Source of the DNA: Nitrososphaeria archaeon
GTDB lineage: Archaea; Thermoproteota; Nitrososphaeria; Geothermarchaeales; JDFR-13
Length of the DNA stretch: 12,820 bases
Reading direction: 5' to 3'
NCBI GenBank assembly: GCA_027000765.1
Contig: JALTNJ010000179.1
Coordinates: 1 to 12,820 of the forward strand
Shown: piece after piece, positions 1 to 6,287 of the stretch
Position numbering within the stretch: position 1 is the stretch's first letter
Layout: every line of letters begins with the position of its first letter
The notes under the pieces: generated by a model
Databases searched by the model: none
Told to the model about the DNA's origin: nothing
What the model saw: the letters and a program-made list of their open reading frames with translations, nothing else
Translations under genes and position numbers: made by a program

Positions 1-1
1 A

Positions 2-922
2 TACGGAATATGGCTAAAGCTGAAGGATGAAGTGGCCAAGGTAATCGTGGATCTACAGGAAGCGTTAGAGGAGATATTTATCTGCCTCATTGCACAAGGA
101 CACATACTTTTAGAGGGGCCACCAGGCATAGCCAAGACAACACTAGCAAAGACAATCGCTAAGATACTAGATCTAAGCTTTTCGAGGATACAGTTCACCC
201 CCGATCTGCTCCCAGCTGATATCATCGGCACCAAGATATATGACCAGTCCCTAAAGGATTTCATCACCAAGAAAGGGCCTATATTCGCAAACCTAATACT
301 CGCCGATGAGATAAATAGAGCTGGGCCAAAGACCCAGTCCGCCCTTCTTGAGGCGATGCAGGAGCGTCAAGTTACCATCGAGGGAGAGACATTCCAACTG
401 CCGGAACCCTTTATGGTAATCGCCACTGAAAACCCTATTGAAGTCGAGGGAACATATGCCCTTCCCTCAGCACAGCTTGACAGGTTTCTAATCAAGTCTA
501 CAATAGACTTTCCTCCACGCGAGGCCTATAGAGAAGTAATAAATAAGTATAGTGGATACTCTAAAACAAGCGTTGAGACTAGGGTCTCGAGGGAAGAGAT
601 CATCAATATTCAGAAGGCACTGGATAATGTTATGCTATCAAACGATCTGCTGAACTATATCGTTGATCTAATGGAAGAGATAAGGAGAGACAGGAGGGTT
701 AAATGGGGTGTAAGCCCTAGGGGCGCTATCGCTGTAGCGAAGGCAGCTAAGGCATGGGCATTGATGAATAGACGGGACTATGTAACGCCAGAGGATATCA
801 AGAGAGTATTTTATCCAGTTGTTAACCATAGGATAATCCTCACTTCAGAAGCCTTATTCGAGGGAATAAATCCCCGGGAAGTCCTTGATGATGTTCTTAG
901 TAGGGTAAAGGTTCCAGTATGA
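2..922 (+). CDS. MoxR-family AAA+ ATPase, 5'-truncated by the window edge
   Basis: ATPase of the MoxR branch of AAA+ proteins, thought to act as chaperones that assemble or activate partner complexes, typically with DUF58/VWA proteins encoded beside them. Counting from the GTG at 32, Walker A is GPPGIAKT (residues 29-36), Walker B is LADEINR (D92, E93), followed by the family block around SALLEAMQE, the sensor region IATENP, the arginine-finger region SAQLDRF, and the sensor-2 helix SPRGA. The GTG at 32 is probably not the start. The frame is open to the left edge and the codons before it read as part of the conserved N-terminal helix (LKDEVAKVIVD). No usual start codon lies between bases 2 and 32, so the first few to about twenty residues lie outside the window. 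The 3' end overlaps the DUF58 gene by four bases (ATGA), implying translational coupling. Family assignment is firm; the substrate is unknown. Confidence 0.93.
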   Translation, partial: YGIWLKLKDEVAKVIVDLQEALEEIFICLIAQGHILLEGPPGIAKTTLAKTIAKILDLSFSRIQFTPDLLPADIIGTKIYDQSLKDFITKKGPIFANLILADEINRAGPKTQSALLEAMQERQVTIEGETFQLPEPFMVIATENPIEVEGTYALPSAQLDRFLIKSTIDFPPREAYREVINKYSGYSKTSVETRVSREEIINIQKALDNVMLSNDLLNYIVDLMEEIRRDRRVKWGVSPRGAIAVAKAAKAWALMNRRDYVTPEDIKRVFYPVVNHRIILTSEALFEGINPREVLDDVLSRVKVPV

Positions 923-2289
923 AGGGGAGAATAGACGTTAGTCTCAACGATAGAGGGAGGATAATACTAATAGCTTCAGCCCTGATACTCTCACTGAACA
1001 TTATCACCATATTATATATTGCTAATAGAGGCGCTATCCTCCTAAGCTTCGCAATCCTCTCTATATTATTATCAGACTGGATCATACTAAGGCTACGCCT
1101 GACGACGCTGGAGAAGCTGGATATTAAAAGGATATTCGATAAGAATACATATGACAATACCCCTTTAGAAGTAGTCCTGCGGATAACAAATAACAGTTTA
1201 TTTGGATTATATAGTATGGAGTTGGATGACAGATATCCATCGACAACTAAGATAGTTGAGGGGAAGAATAGAGGAGTCATATCATTACCACCAAAGTCTT
1301 CGGTCGAGGTAAAATATACCCTGGATGTTGAAGCCGTTGGAAGACATAGATTTGGAAATCTATTTATCCGGATGCAGGATATACTGGGGCTATTCACCAT
1401 CAAAGCCGAGTTCGAGGATATCACTGAGAACGAGATATACTGTTCTGCAAACATACCAGCCGTGGATATTAGGGAGATGATGAAGAAGGGGTTGAAGATA
1501 CTAAGTGGGCCATGGACAAGTAAGAAGATAGGATTTAGTATGGAGTTCAAGGAGATTAGGGAGTATAGGCCTGGAGATGAGATAAAGAGGGTTGATTGGA
1601 AAGCGAGTGCCAGGATAAATAAGCTTATGATTAGAGAATTTGAGGCTGAGGCGCAAACAGATATAGTCATTATACTCGACTTATCTAGAAACATGTTCCT
1701 TGGCGAACTTGGGATCAGGAAATATGATTATTCCACAAGGACGATTGCATTCATTGTCAACTATGCCATTAGGAATAGGGATAGGATTGGGATGCTTTTG
1801 ATTCAGCCGGATAAATACAATGTCATCCCACTTCAACCTGCATCGAGACAGACATACAGGGCTATTATGAAGTATCTATCATCCATCGATGTGGATAGGA
1901 TACCAGAGAGATATACGCTTAGCAGCATCCCATTTGGGAGAATCCTATCCAGATTAGGTATTAAGGGTAAGACTCTATTCATAGCGATAAGTGATCTAGA
2001 GGAGGAGGCTAGGGCCTCTTTACTATTATCAAGCTTGAAGACACTTAGGATGGCTAGACATGAAGTTGTACTATTATCTCCACTCACCCACTTATTCGAG
2101 ATTCGGATGGTAAAAGGCGTGGACATGGCTCTCTACAGAGTAGAGGCATATAAAAGTATGAAGGAGAGAAGGAAGATTGAAAGTCAGTTGAAGAAACTCG
2201 GCATACCAGTGGTAAATGTAGGTCCAGACGACCTTATACCTATAGTCCTCGCCAAGCTAGAGGAGTTTAGGAGGGTGACGCCAACATGA
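919..2289 (+). CDS. DUF58 domain protein with N-terminal membrane anchor
   Basis: Protein of 456 residues. Two hydrophobic segments (about 14-34 and 38-57) form a membrane hairpin. A beta-rich region (about 65-175) follows, ending in a block typical of these proteins (GRHRFGN... DILGLF). The DUF58 signature is at 204-240: G-F-S-M-E-F, REYRPGD, then RVDWKASAR. Next comes a von Willebrand A-like fold starting IVIILDLSRNM, where D254 and S256 occupy the first metal-site positions. The usual second serine of DxSxS is N258 here, so metal binding may be altered. DUF58 proteins are regularly encoded beside MoxR ATPases and are presumed partners; no biochemical role is assigned. The start is the ATG inside the ATGA overlap with moxR, and the stop overlaps the next gene in the same way, so three genes form one translationally coupled run. 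Confidence 0.92.
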   Translation: MKGRIDVSLNDRGRIILIASALILSLNIITILYIANRGAILLSFAILSILLSDWIILRLRLTTLEKLDIKRIFDKNTYDNTPLEVVLRITNNSLFGLYSMELDDRYPSTTKIVEGKNRGVISLPPKSSVEVKYTLDVEAVGRHRFGNLFIRMQDILGLFTIKAEFEDITENEIYCSANIPAVDIREMMKKGLKILSGPWTSKKIGFSMEFKEIREYRPGDEIKRVDWKASARINKLMIREFEAEAQTDIVIILDLSRNMFLGELGIRKYDYSTRTIAFIVNYAIRNRDRIGMLLIQPDKYNVIPLQPASRQTYRAIMKYLSSIDVDRIPERYTLSSIPFGRILSRLGIKGKTLFIAISDLEEEARASLLLSSLKTLRMARHEVVLLSPLTHLFEIRMVKGVDMALYRVEAYKSMKERRKIESQLKKLGIPVVNVGPDDLIPIVLAKLEEFRRVTPT

Positions 2290-3329
2290 GGAGAAACATA
2301 TTCCTCAAAGGAGTCATAGGCCTGATAAACCTCCTCATAATACTAAGGCTTCAACAAGTATTCACCTTGACAGCAGCGTTAATCCAGTCTTATCCCACGG
2401 CTATAGAGAATGGATTCATAATGATTCCAGAGGTGACATCTACAATCTGGCTTGTAATACTAGTCGTCATAAGTATATTAGCCATCCTCTCATCCATATA
2501 TGAGAGTATAACGATGACCATGGTAGTAGCCTTATCAGGCTATGGATACAATATAGTTATGCTATTCATCTCCATCTTCATGTACACTGTTGACACCACA
2601 AAGGTCTATTTAGAGATGTATAGCCTCGGGATTGAGATGACTATAGTTATAATGACTATAGCCGCCCTAGTGAATATAAAGCCGTATTTTATACATGATA
2701 AACTACTGATCGTTAAGAAGAACTATAGTTTCTTTAGAGGAGTTATTGATATAGGCGTCTACCTTGGCCTAATTATATTAAGCATATATCTCCTAGTCTT
2801 CATATCCAATTCCCTATATTATATAGTGCTTAATAGCATCGCTGAATATGCTCCAGCTGAGTTAATGAAGTTATTAACCGAGTATTTCGAGACAAACTTA
2901 GGGTATCTTACGATAATGGGGGTCTCATTCGGGATCGTCGCGTATATGATTCACAATCTCGGTGAGCCACTAATTATATTCCTTTCAAAGAGCACTGCTC
3001 AGGCAAAAGCTATATTGGATACAGAATATAGGAAGACACTTGCGAAGGAAAGGAGGTTTATCATAGATGTAAAGAGGCTTGTAAACATATCCCTATTAAT
3101 AATAATACCTATAGTCACCCTACCAATAATCCTGATAATAATAGAAGAGCCTACGTATTTCCTCAGTTATCTATTTAGGGTATTATACGACTTCACGACA
3201 TTCAATTATACAGTCCCCAAGACATCTATAGATACACTTGTCGAAACCATATTTGACATCAGGATCATCGAATTGTATAAGGAGAAGATTGAAGAGATTA
3301 TTAGATTCTTCCTCTATCTGTTGTTCTAG
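2286..3329 (+). CDS. Polytopic membrane protein of unknown family (about 7 helices)
   Basis: Protein of 347 residues that I do not recognise beyond its membrane character. Hydrophobic segments are visible at about 8-30, 52-73, 76-101, 113-133, 151-178, 205-226 and 264-287. A basic stretch (about 240-265, rich in K and R) precedes the last helix. The C-terminal 60 residues are less hydrophobic and end in a short amphipathic helix (about 324-347). I see no catalytic motif, signal peptidase site or known transporter signature. The ATG start lies in an ATGA overlap with the DUF58 gene, so it is almost certainly co-translated with moxR and DUF58. Polytopic membrane proteins commonly occur in MoxR/DUF58 operons, so a structural or substrate role in that module is a reasonable inference. 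Confidence 0.85.
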   Translation: MRRNIFLKGVIGLINLLIILRLQQVFTLTAALIQSYPTAIENGFIMIPEVTSTIWLVILVVISILAILSSIYESITMTMVVALSGYGYNIVMLFISIFMYTVDTTKVYLEMYSLGIEMTIVIMTIAALVNIKPYFIHDKLLIVKKNYSFFRGVIDIGVYLGLIILSIYLLVFISNSLYYIVLNSIAEYAPAELMKLLTEYFETNLGYLTIMGVSFGIVAYMIHNLGEPLIIFLSKSTAQAKAILDTEYRKTLAKERRFIIDVKRLVNISLLIIIPIVTLPIILIIIEEPTYFLSYLFRVLYDFTTFNYTVPKTSIDTLVETIFDIRIIELYKEKIEEIIRFFLYLLF

Positions 3330-3339
3330 GGGATAGTCA

Positions 3340-3525
3340 TTGAATAGACATAACATATTAACCATGGTAGTTGCTATCGTCCTAGTACTAATCAGTATAG
3401 TAATGTTTATCCATGCACAGGGATATCTTGAGACACAGCCCGTTGCAGGAGGGTTGGAGATTGGTATAGGGGCCTTTATCTTCATATATGCAGTTACTAG
3501 GCTAGAGAAGGTTTTAAAAAGCTAG
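3340..3525 (+). CDS. Two-helix mini membrane protein A
   Basis: Protein of 61 residues starting at a TTG. AGGGGAT at 3328-3334, which overlaps the stop of the upstream gene, serves as a plausible ribosome-binding site five bases before it. Two hydrophobic helices (about 6-25 and 35-52) are joined by a short polar loop (QGYLETQP). The second helix is glycine-rich (AGGLEIGIGAF), a pattern that favours tight helix packing, and the C-terminus is charged (RLEKVLKS). It lies 10 bases after the 347-residue membrane protein, so it is probably the last gene of the moxR operon. It resembles the next small protein downstream in layout and in scattered residues (RH near the start, AI in helix 1, VAG opening helix 2). 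I know no function for it. The ORF is short but well placed with a good ribosome-binding site, so I consider it real. Confidence 0.7.
   Translation: MNRHNILTMVVAIVLVLISIVMFIHAQGYLETQPVAGGLEIGIGAFIFIYAVTRLEKVLKS
3512..3519 (+). promoter_or_regulatory. Possible TATA element for mini membrane protein B
   Basis: TTTTAAAA inside the 3' end of gene A would place a transcription start near 3540, giving a leader of about 45 bases. A second AT-rich candidate, AATAATATA at about 3562-3570, would instead give an essentially leaderless transcript. The sequence does not decide between them, and gene B may simply be read through from gene A. Confidence 0.3.
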
Positions 3526-3585
3526 ATACCAAGTTTATGGGCATCTTTATGAGTATGGAACAATAATATATGATTTTTGGTGGAT

Positions 3586-3819
3586 ATGAGACACGAGCAT
3601 ATTGTATCGGAGATAATTGCAATCATGCTCCTAGTAGTAGGAATATATTTTATTCTATGGGGAATAGACCTTCTAATGCCCAATAAATACTCTGTTGTAG
3701 CAGGGGTTGCAAGCCTAGGAGTAGGATTATTGGTTATTGGAGGAGGCATATCACTCCTCAGAACCCTGCTCTTAAGCCTCACTCTAGAGAGGAAGAAGGA
3801 GGAGGCTAGTCCTTCCTAA
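3586..3819 (+). CDS. Two-helix mini membrane protein B, likely paralogue of A
   Basis: Protein of 77 residues with two hydrophobic helices (about 7-26 and 36-60) and a charged tail (ERKKEEASPS). The second helix is very glycine-rich (AGVASLGVGLLVIGGG). Start choice is uncertain: TTG 3577, GTG 3580 and ATG 3586 are all in frame. I chose the ATG because the N-terminus then reads MRHEHI, matching NRHNIL in protein A; the GGTGG just before it is closer than usual for a ribosome-binding site. It lies about 60 bases after gene A, with TATA-like sequence between, so it may have its own promoter. Its 3' end overlaps dcd on the opposite strand by 14 bases (3806-3819). Function is unknown; proximity and resemblance to A suggest a role with the MoxR/DUF58 membrane module. 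Confidence 0.68.
   Translation: MRHEHIVSEIIAIMLLVVGIYFILWGIDLLMPNKYSVVAGVASLGVGLLVIGGGISLLRTLLLSLTLERKKEEASPS
3795..3815. repeat. Inverted repeat at the dcd / mini-protein B convergent ends
   Basis: GAAGGA (3795-3800) and TCCTTC (3810-3815) are perfect 6-base inverted arms with a 9-base loop. The loop contains the dcd stop codon (minus strand, 3806-3808), and the stop of the opposing gene (3817-3819) follows the right arm. No strong T-tract follows on either strand, so terminator function is uncertain. Confidence 0.4.
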
Positions 3820-4330
3820 AAATGGGTACCTGGACTCCTCTCTGACCCTGATACTTACCCTTATACGGCTTTTTAGCAGGGGTCATTAGCTTTGCAAAAA
3901 CAAGATGTAGGAAACGGTCGCCCTTATATAGCTTGATTGGAAAATTTCCCCCAATAAGCTCTATGGTAAGCTCACCTTCAAAGTTCGCATCTACTATAGT
4001 AGGTGGAAGTATAAACCCGATCCTAGCGAAACTACTTCTTAGGTTGACAAATGCCATGAGATCCCTAGGCATCTTGATATATTCCAGTGTATGGAGGAGG
4101 ACATGTTCATTTGGATAGATTATAAATTCGTCTCCCTCTTCAAACTCGACAAAGTCATGTGGATCATGTATTCTTGGGTCAAAGACTTCGTCCGTCTTCT
4201 TAAGCCTTCCAATCACGCCTCCAAGCCGCATATCTATACCGTTCTCTCTAATAGTGTCCTCAAACATAGGTTCTATCACAAGCTCCCCAGAATCCAGGTA
4301 TCTCCGAATATCCATATCACTTAGAATCAT
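3806..4330 (-). CDS. dcd: dCTP deaminase
   Basis: Soluble enzyme of the trimeric dUTPase/dCTP deaminase family. It deaminates dCTP to dUTP and so feeds thymidylate synthesis; some archaeal members also hydrolyse dUTP. The 174-residue length fits the family. Key features are the start MILSDMDI, the nucleotide-binding block LRSSFARIG (97-105), and VDANFEGELTIEL, whose E124 matches the catalytic glutamate. The C-terminal KYQGQRG segment is the lid region. The start is the ATG at 4330, because family members begin MILSD and AGGTG lies seven bases upstream; a longer in-frame start would overlap serS and add non-conserved residues. It lies 13 bases after serS on the same strand, so the two are co-transcribed. 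Whether it is mono- or bifunctional (with dUTPase activity) cannot be told from motifs alone. Confidence 0.93.
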   Translation of the reverse strand: MILSDMDIRRYLDSGELVIEPMFEDTIRENGIDMRLGGVIGRLKKTDEVFDPRIHDPHDFVEFEEGDEFIIYPNEHVLLHTLEYIKMPRDLMAFVNLRSSFARIGFILPPTIVDANFEGELTIELIGGNFPIKLYKGDRFLHLVFAKLMTPAKKPYKGKYQGQRGVQVPIFRKD

Positions 4331-4332
4331 GT

Positions 4333-4342
4333 TCCAACACCT
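4333..4342 (-). promoter_or_regulatory. Ribosome-binding site of dcd
   Basis: On the minus strand this reads AGGTGTTGGA, with GGTG seven bases before the dcd ATG. It confirms the start at 4330 over the longer in-frame alternative. The same ten bases precede serS. Confidence 0.65.
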
Positions 4343-4343
4343 T

Positions 4344-5714
4344 CTATGGTAGCTCCACAGGACGTAGATAATCCTCCGGGGCGCCTTCATACGTTGATAA
4401 ATACTTCTTAAGCACCTCGGGTATCTTGACTCTACCATCAGGTAGCTGATGATTCTCTATTATCGCTGTAATCGTCCTCTGAACAGCGAGACCAGTAGAG
4501 TTTAGGGTGTGGACAAAGCCCTCGCTTGGATAACCCCTTTTCTTAGCAAACCTTATATTTAATCTATATGACTGCCAATCTGTACAGTTGGATGCCGAGA
4601 CCATCTCCCTATACCTACCCTGGGCAGGCATCCAAGCCTCAAGATCATATTTCCTAGCTGCGACGGAGCCGATGTCGCCGGTACATATATCCACTATTCT
4701 ATAGGGTATCTCAAGGCCTTGGAAGAGCTCCTCGGCATTTCTAATTATCTCCTCATGATAATCCCACGACTCATCTGGATGGCTAAATATAAACTGCTCT
4801 ATCTTGTCAAAGTTATGCACCCTAAATATCCCCTTTGTATCCTTACCATGGGCCCCGGCCTCCTTCCTAAAACATGGGCTGAAGCCCACTAGTTTAATCG
4901 GTAGCTCATCAGTCTCCAGAACCTCATTCATATACATAGCTGCCATGGGGTGTTCGCTTGTAGCTATTAGATAGAGGTCTTCATCCTCCACCTTATAAAT
5001 AGCGTCTTCAAAGTCTGTAAGGCTGGTTACACCTAGATATGCCTTTCTATTCATAAGCGGCGGGGGATATACAGGGATATACCCCTTTGCCGTAAGCCTA
5101 TCCAATGCATAGTTTATCAAAGCCATCTGGAGAAAAACCAGGTCTCCAAGGAGATAATAGAACCTCGATCCAGCTACTTTAGCAGCCCTGGGCACATCCG
5201 TTAAATGGGTCTCGTCACCATAGTCCGCATGCCCCTTTATCTCATAATCAATGACCTCATACTCAATATCAAAGCCCTTAGTCATCTCGGTGAAGAATTC
5301 AAGATGTTTCTTCATTACTTTAGGCCGGCCCCAATACCTAATTGGTTTATTGTCATTCTCATCCGCTCCAACCGGGACATCTGGATGAAGGATGTTTGGG
5401 ATCGATAATAGTATTTCATCAAGCCTATTACGAAGCTCCTTAAACTCCTTCTCCATCCTACTAATCTCATCCGAGAGCTTCTTCGCCTCATTAACCAGGT
5501 TCTTACGCTCTTCTCCAGACGCCTTACCTATGCTTCTAGTTATCTGGTTCCTCTTATATCTCAATGTGTCAAGCTCCTTCTGGAACCTCCTAACCTCCTT
5601 ATCCAGCTTAATAGCCTCATCGATAACCTGGGGCGAAAGCCCCCTTATCCTCATGTTCCATCTTAGCTTATCAGGATCATTCCTAAGGTAATATAGAATA
5701 GACCACATCTTCAT
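4344..5714 (-). CDS. serS: Seryl-tRNA synthetase (class II, archaeal version of the common type)
   Basis: Charges tRNA-Ser with serine; cytoplasmic homodimer. The length of 456 residues is normal. The N-terminal tRNA-binding arm is a long charged coiled coil (about 28-105). The catalytic core follows: motif 1 region around 195-220 (ending VYPPPL), the serine/ATP loop ATSEHP (251-256), motif 2 FSPCFRKEAGAHGKDTKGIFRVHNF (278-302, with the FRxE arginine), and motif 3 LNSTGLAVQRTITAIIEN (404-421). SEHP, the CTGD segment (344-347) and SASNCTDW (373-380) are as in archaeal relatives; this is not the rare methanogen-type SerRS. The ATG at 5714 is preferred over 5708 because GGTG lies eight bases before it. 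It is the first gene of a two-gene operon with dcd and is divergent from yjbQ, with 142 bases between. Confidence 0.96.
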   Translation of the reverse strand: MKMWSILYYLRNDPDKLRWNMRIRGLSPQVIDEAIKLDKEVRRFQKELDTLRYKRNQITRSIGKASGEERKNLVNEAKKLSDEISRMEKEFKELRNRLDEILLSIPNILHPDVPVGADENDNKPIRYWGRPKVMKKHLEFFTEMTKGFDIEYEVIDYEIKGHADYGDETHLTDVPRAAKVAGSRFYYLLGDLVFLQMALINYALDRLTAKGYIPVYPPPLMNRKAYLGVTSLTDFEDAIYKVEDEDLYLIATSEHPMAAMYMNEVLETDELPIKLVGFSPCFRKEAGAHGKDTKGIFRVHNFDKIEQFIFSHPDESWDYHEEIIRNAEELFQGLEIPYRIVDICTGDIGSVAARKYDLEAWMPAQGRYREMVSASNCTDWQSYRLNIRFAKKRGYPSEGFVHTLNSTGLAVQRTITAIIENHQLPDGRVKIPEVLKKYLSTYEGAPEDYLRPVELP

Positions 5715-5717
5715 GAA

Positions 5718-5727
5718 TCCAACACCT
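5718..5727 (-). promoter_or_regulatory. Ribosome-binding site of serS
   Basis: Minus-strand AGGTGTTGGA, identical to the block before dcd, with GGTG eight bases from the ATG at 5714. It decides the start in favour of the first of two nearby ATG codons. Confidence 0.65.
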
Positions 5728-5745
5728 AGATTAACCCATCATATC

Positions 5746-5755
5746 TCATAAAATC
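5746..5755 (-). promoter_or_regulatory. Probable TATA element of the serS-dcd operon
   Basis: On the minus strand the region reads GATTTTATGA, a TATA-like element centred about 37 bases before the ATG. A start about 25 bases downstream would fall near 5726, giving a leader of around a dozen bases that just includes the GGTG. The pyrG promoter has the same TTTTATG core. Confidence 0.4.
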
Positions 5756-5818
5756 CTTACATAGAATTAATAATAAATACACTAACATAATCATTAATTT
5801 TTACTACTTGAATATCCA

Positions 5819-5826
5819 TATATAAA
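5819..5826 (+). promoter_or_regulatory. Probable TATA box of yjbQ
   Basis: TATATAAA is a good archaeal TATA box. About 25 bases downstream lies the G6 run at 5844-5849, where transcription would start, leaving a leader of roughly ten bases before the ATG at 5857. The upstream sequence (5760-5805) is very A+T-rich with nothing else I can identify. Confidence 0.55.
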
Positions 5827-5856
5827 GCAGAGCATGTTTCTACGGGGGGTTTTATC

Positions 5857-6279
5857 ATGAAGATATATCATAAGGAGATTAGATTCGAGACACGGGGAGA
5901 ACTGGATGTGGTAGACTTAACGGGGAAAGTTGAGAACATTGTTAATGAGTCCAAGGTAAAAAATGGATTGGTAAACGTATTCTCCATAGGGAGTACCGCA
6001 GCTATATCTATACTGGAGTATGAGCCAGGCCTAAAGAACGACCTCAAGAATATCTTGGATAGGATCGTGCCTAAAGACATGGAATATGAACATCACCTCC
6101 GATGGGGGGATTACAATGGCCATAGCCATATCCGGGCATCTCTTATAAAGTCTTCGTTGACCGTACCATTGGTAAATGGAAGCCTTGTACTCGGTACATG
6201 GCAGCAGATTATCTTCATAGAGTTGGATGTAAGGCCTAGGAATAGGAGGGTTATGGTTACTGTTATGGGGGAGGAATAG
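5857..6279 (+). CDS. YjbQ/UPF0047 family protein (secondary thiamine-phosphate synthase family)
   Basis: Protein of 140 residues covering the whole YjbQ (UPF0047) domain, a small trimeric beta-rich fold found in all three domains of life. Some bacterial members have weak thiamine-phosphate synthase activity, which gives the family its database name; the physiological role in archaea is not established. Conserved blocks are GSTAAISILEYEPG (45-58), the histidine pair at 79-80, the signature DYNGHSHIRASL (85-96, with H89 and H91 as likely metal ligands), and LGTWQQIIFIELDVRPR (112-128). The ATG start follows a G6 run seven bases upstream and has its own TATA box. Transcribed alone. Its TAG stop directly touches the pyrG stop on the other strand. 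Confidence 0.9.
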   Translation: MKIYHKEIRFETRGELDVVDLTGKVENIVNESKVKNGLVNVFSIGSTAAISILEYEPGLKNDLKNILDRIVPKDMEYEHHLRWGDYNGHSHIRASLIKSSLTVPLVNGSLVLGTWQQIIFIELDVRPRNRRVMVTVMGEE

Positions 6280-6287
6280 TTACCTCC
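6270..6287. repeat. Inverted repeat spanning the yjbQ / pyrG stop codons
   Basis: GGAGG (6270-6274) and CCTCC (6283-6287) are inverted arms around an eight-base loop that holds both stop codons (TAG of yjbQ at 6277-6279, TAA of pyrG at 6280-6282 on the minus strand). It could form a small hairpin in either transcript. No T-tract follows directly, so termination here is a guess. Confidence 0.4.

Noticed and set aside
32..34. GTG as the start codon of the MoxR gene
   Set aside because: The frame is open upstream to the window edge and the preceding codons encode the conserved N-terminal helix, so the gene begins outside the window.
897..1694. Minus-strand open frame of 265 codons opposite the DUF58 gene
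   Set aside because: It is antisense to a well-supported gene with clear motifs, and its translation is a low-complexity Ser/Ile/Leu-rich string typical of a shadow frame.
4331..4438. Longer in-frame start for dcd (adding 36 residues)
   Set aside because: It would overlap the serS 3' end, the extra residues are unlike the family, and the MILSD start at 4330 has a good ribosome-binding site.
5392..5691. Plus-strand open frame of 99 codons opposite the serS coiled coil
   Set aside because: Ser/Leu-rich translation is what the reverse complement of a Lys/Glu-rich coiled coil yields; no independent support.
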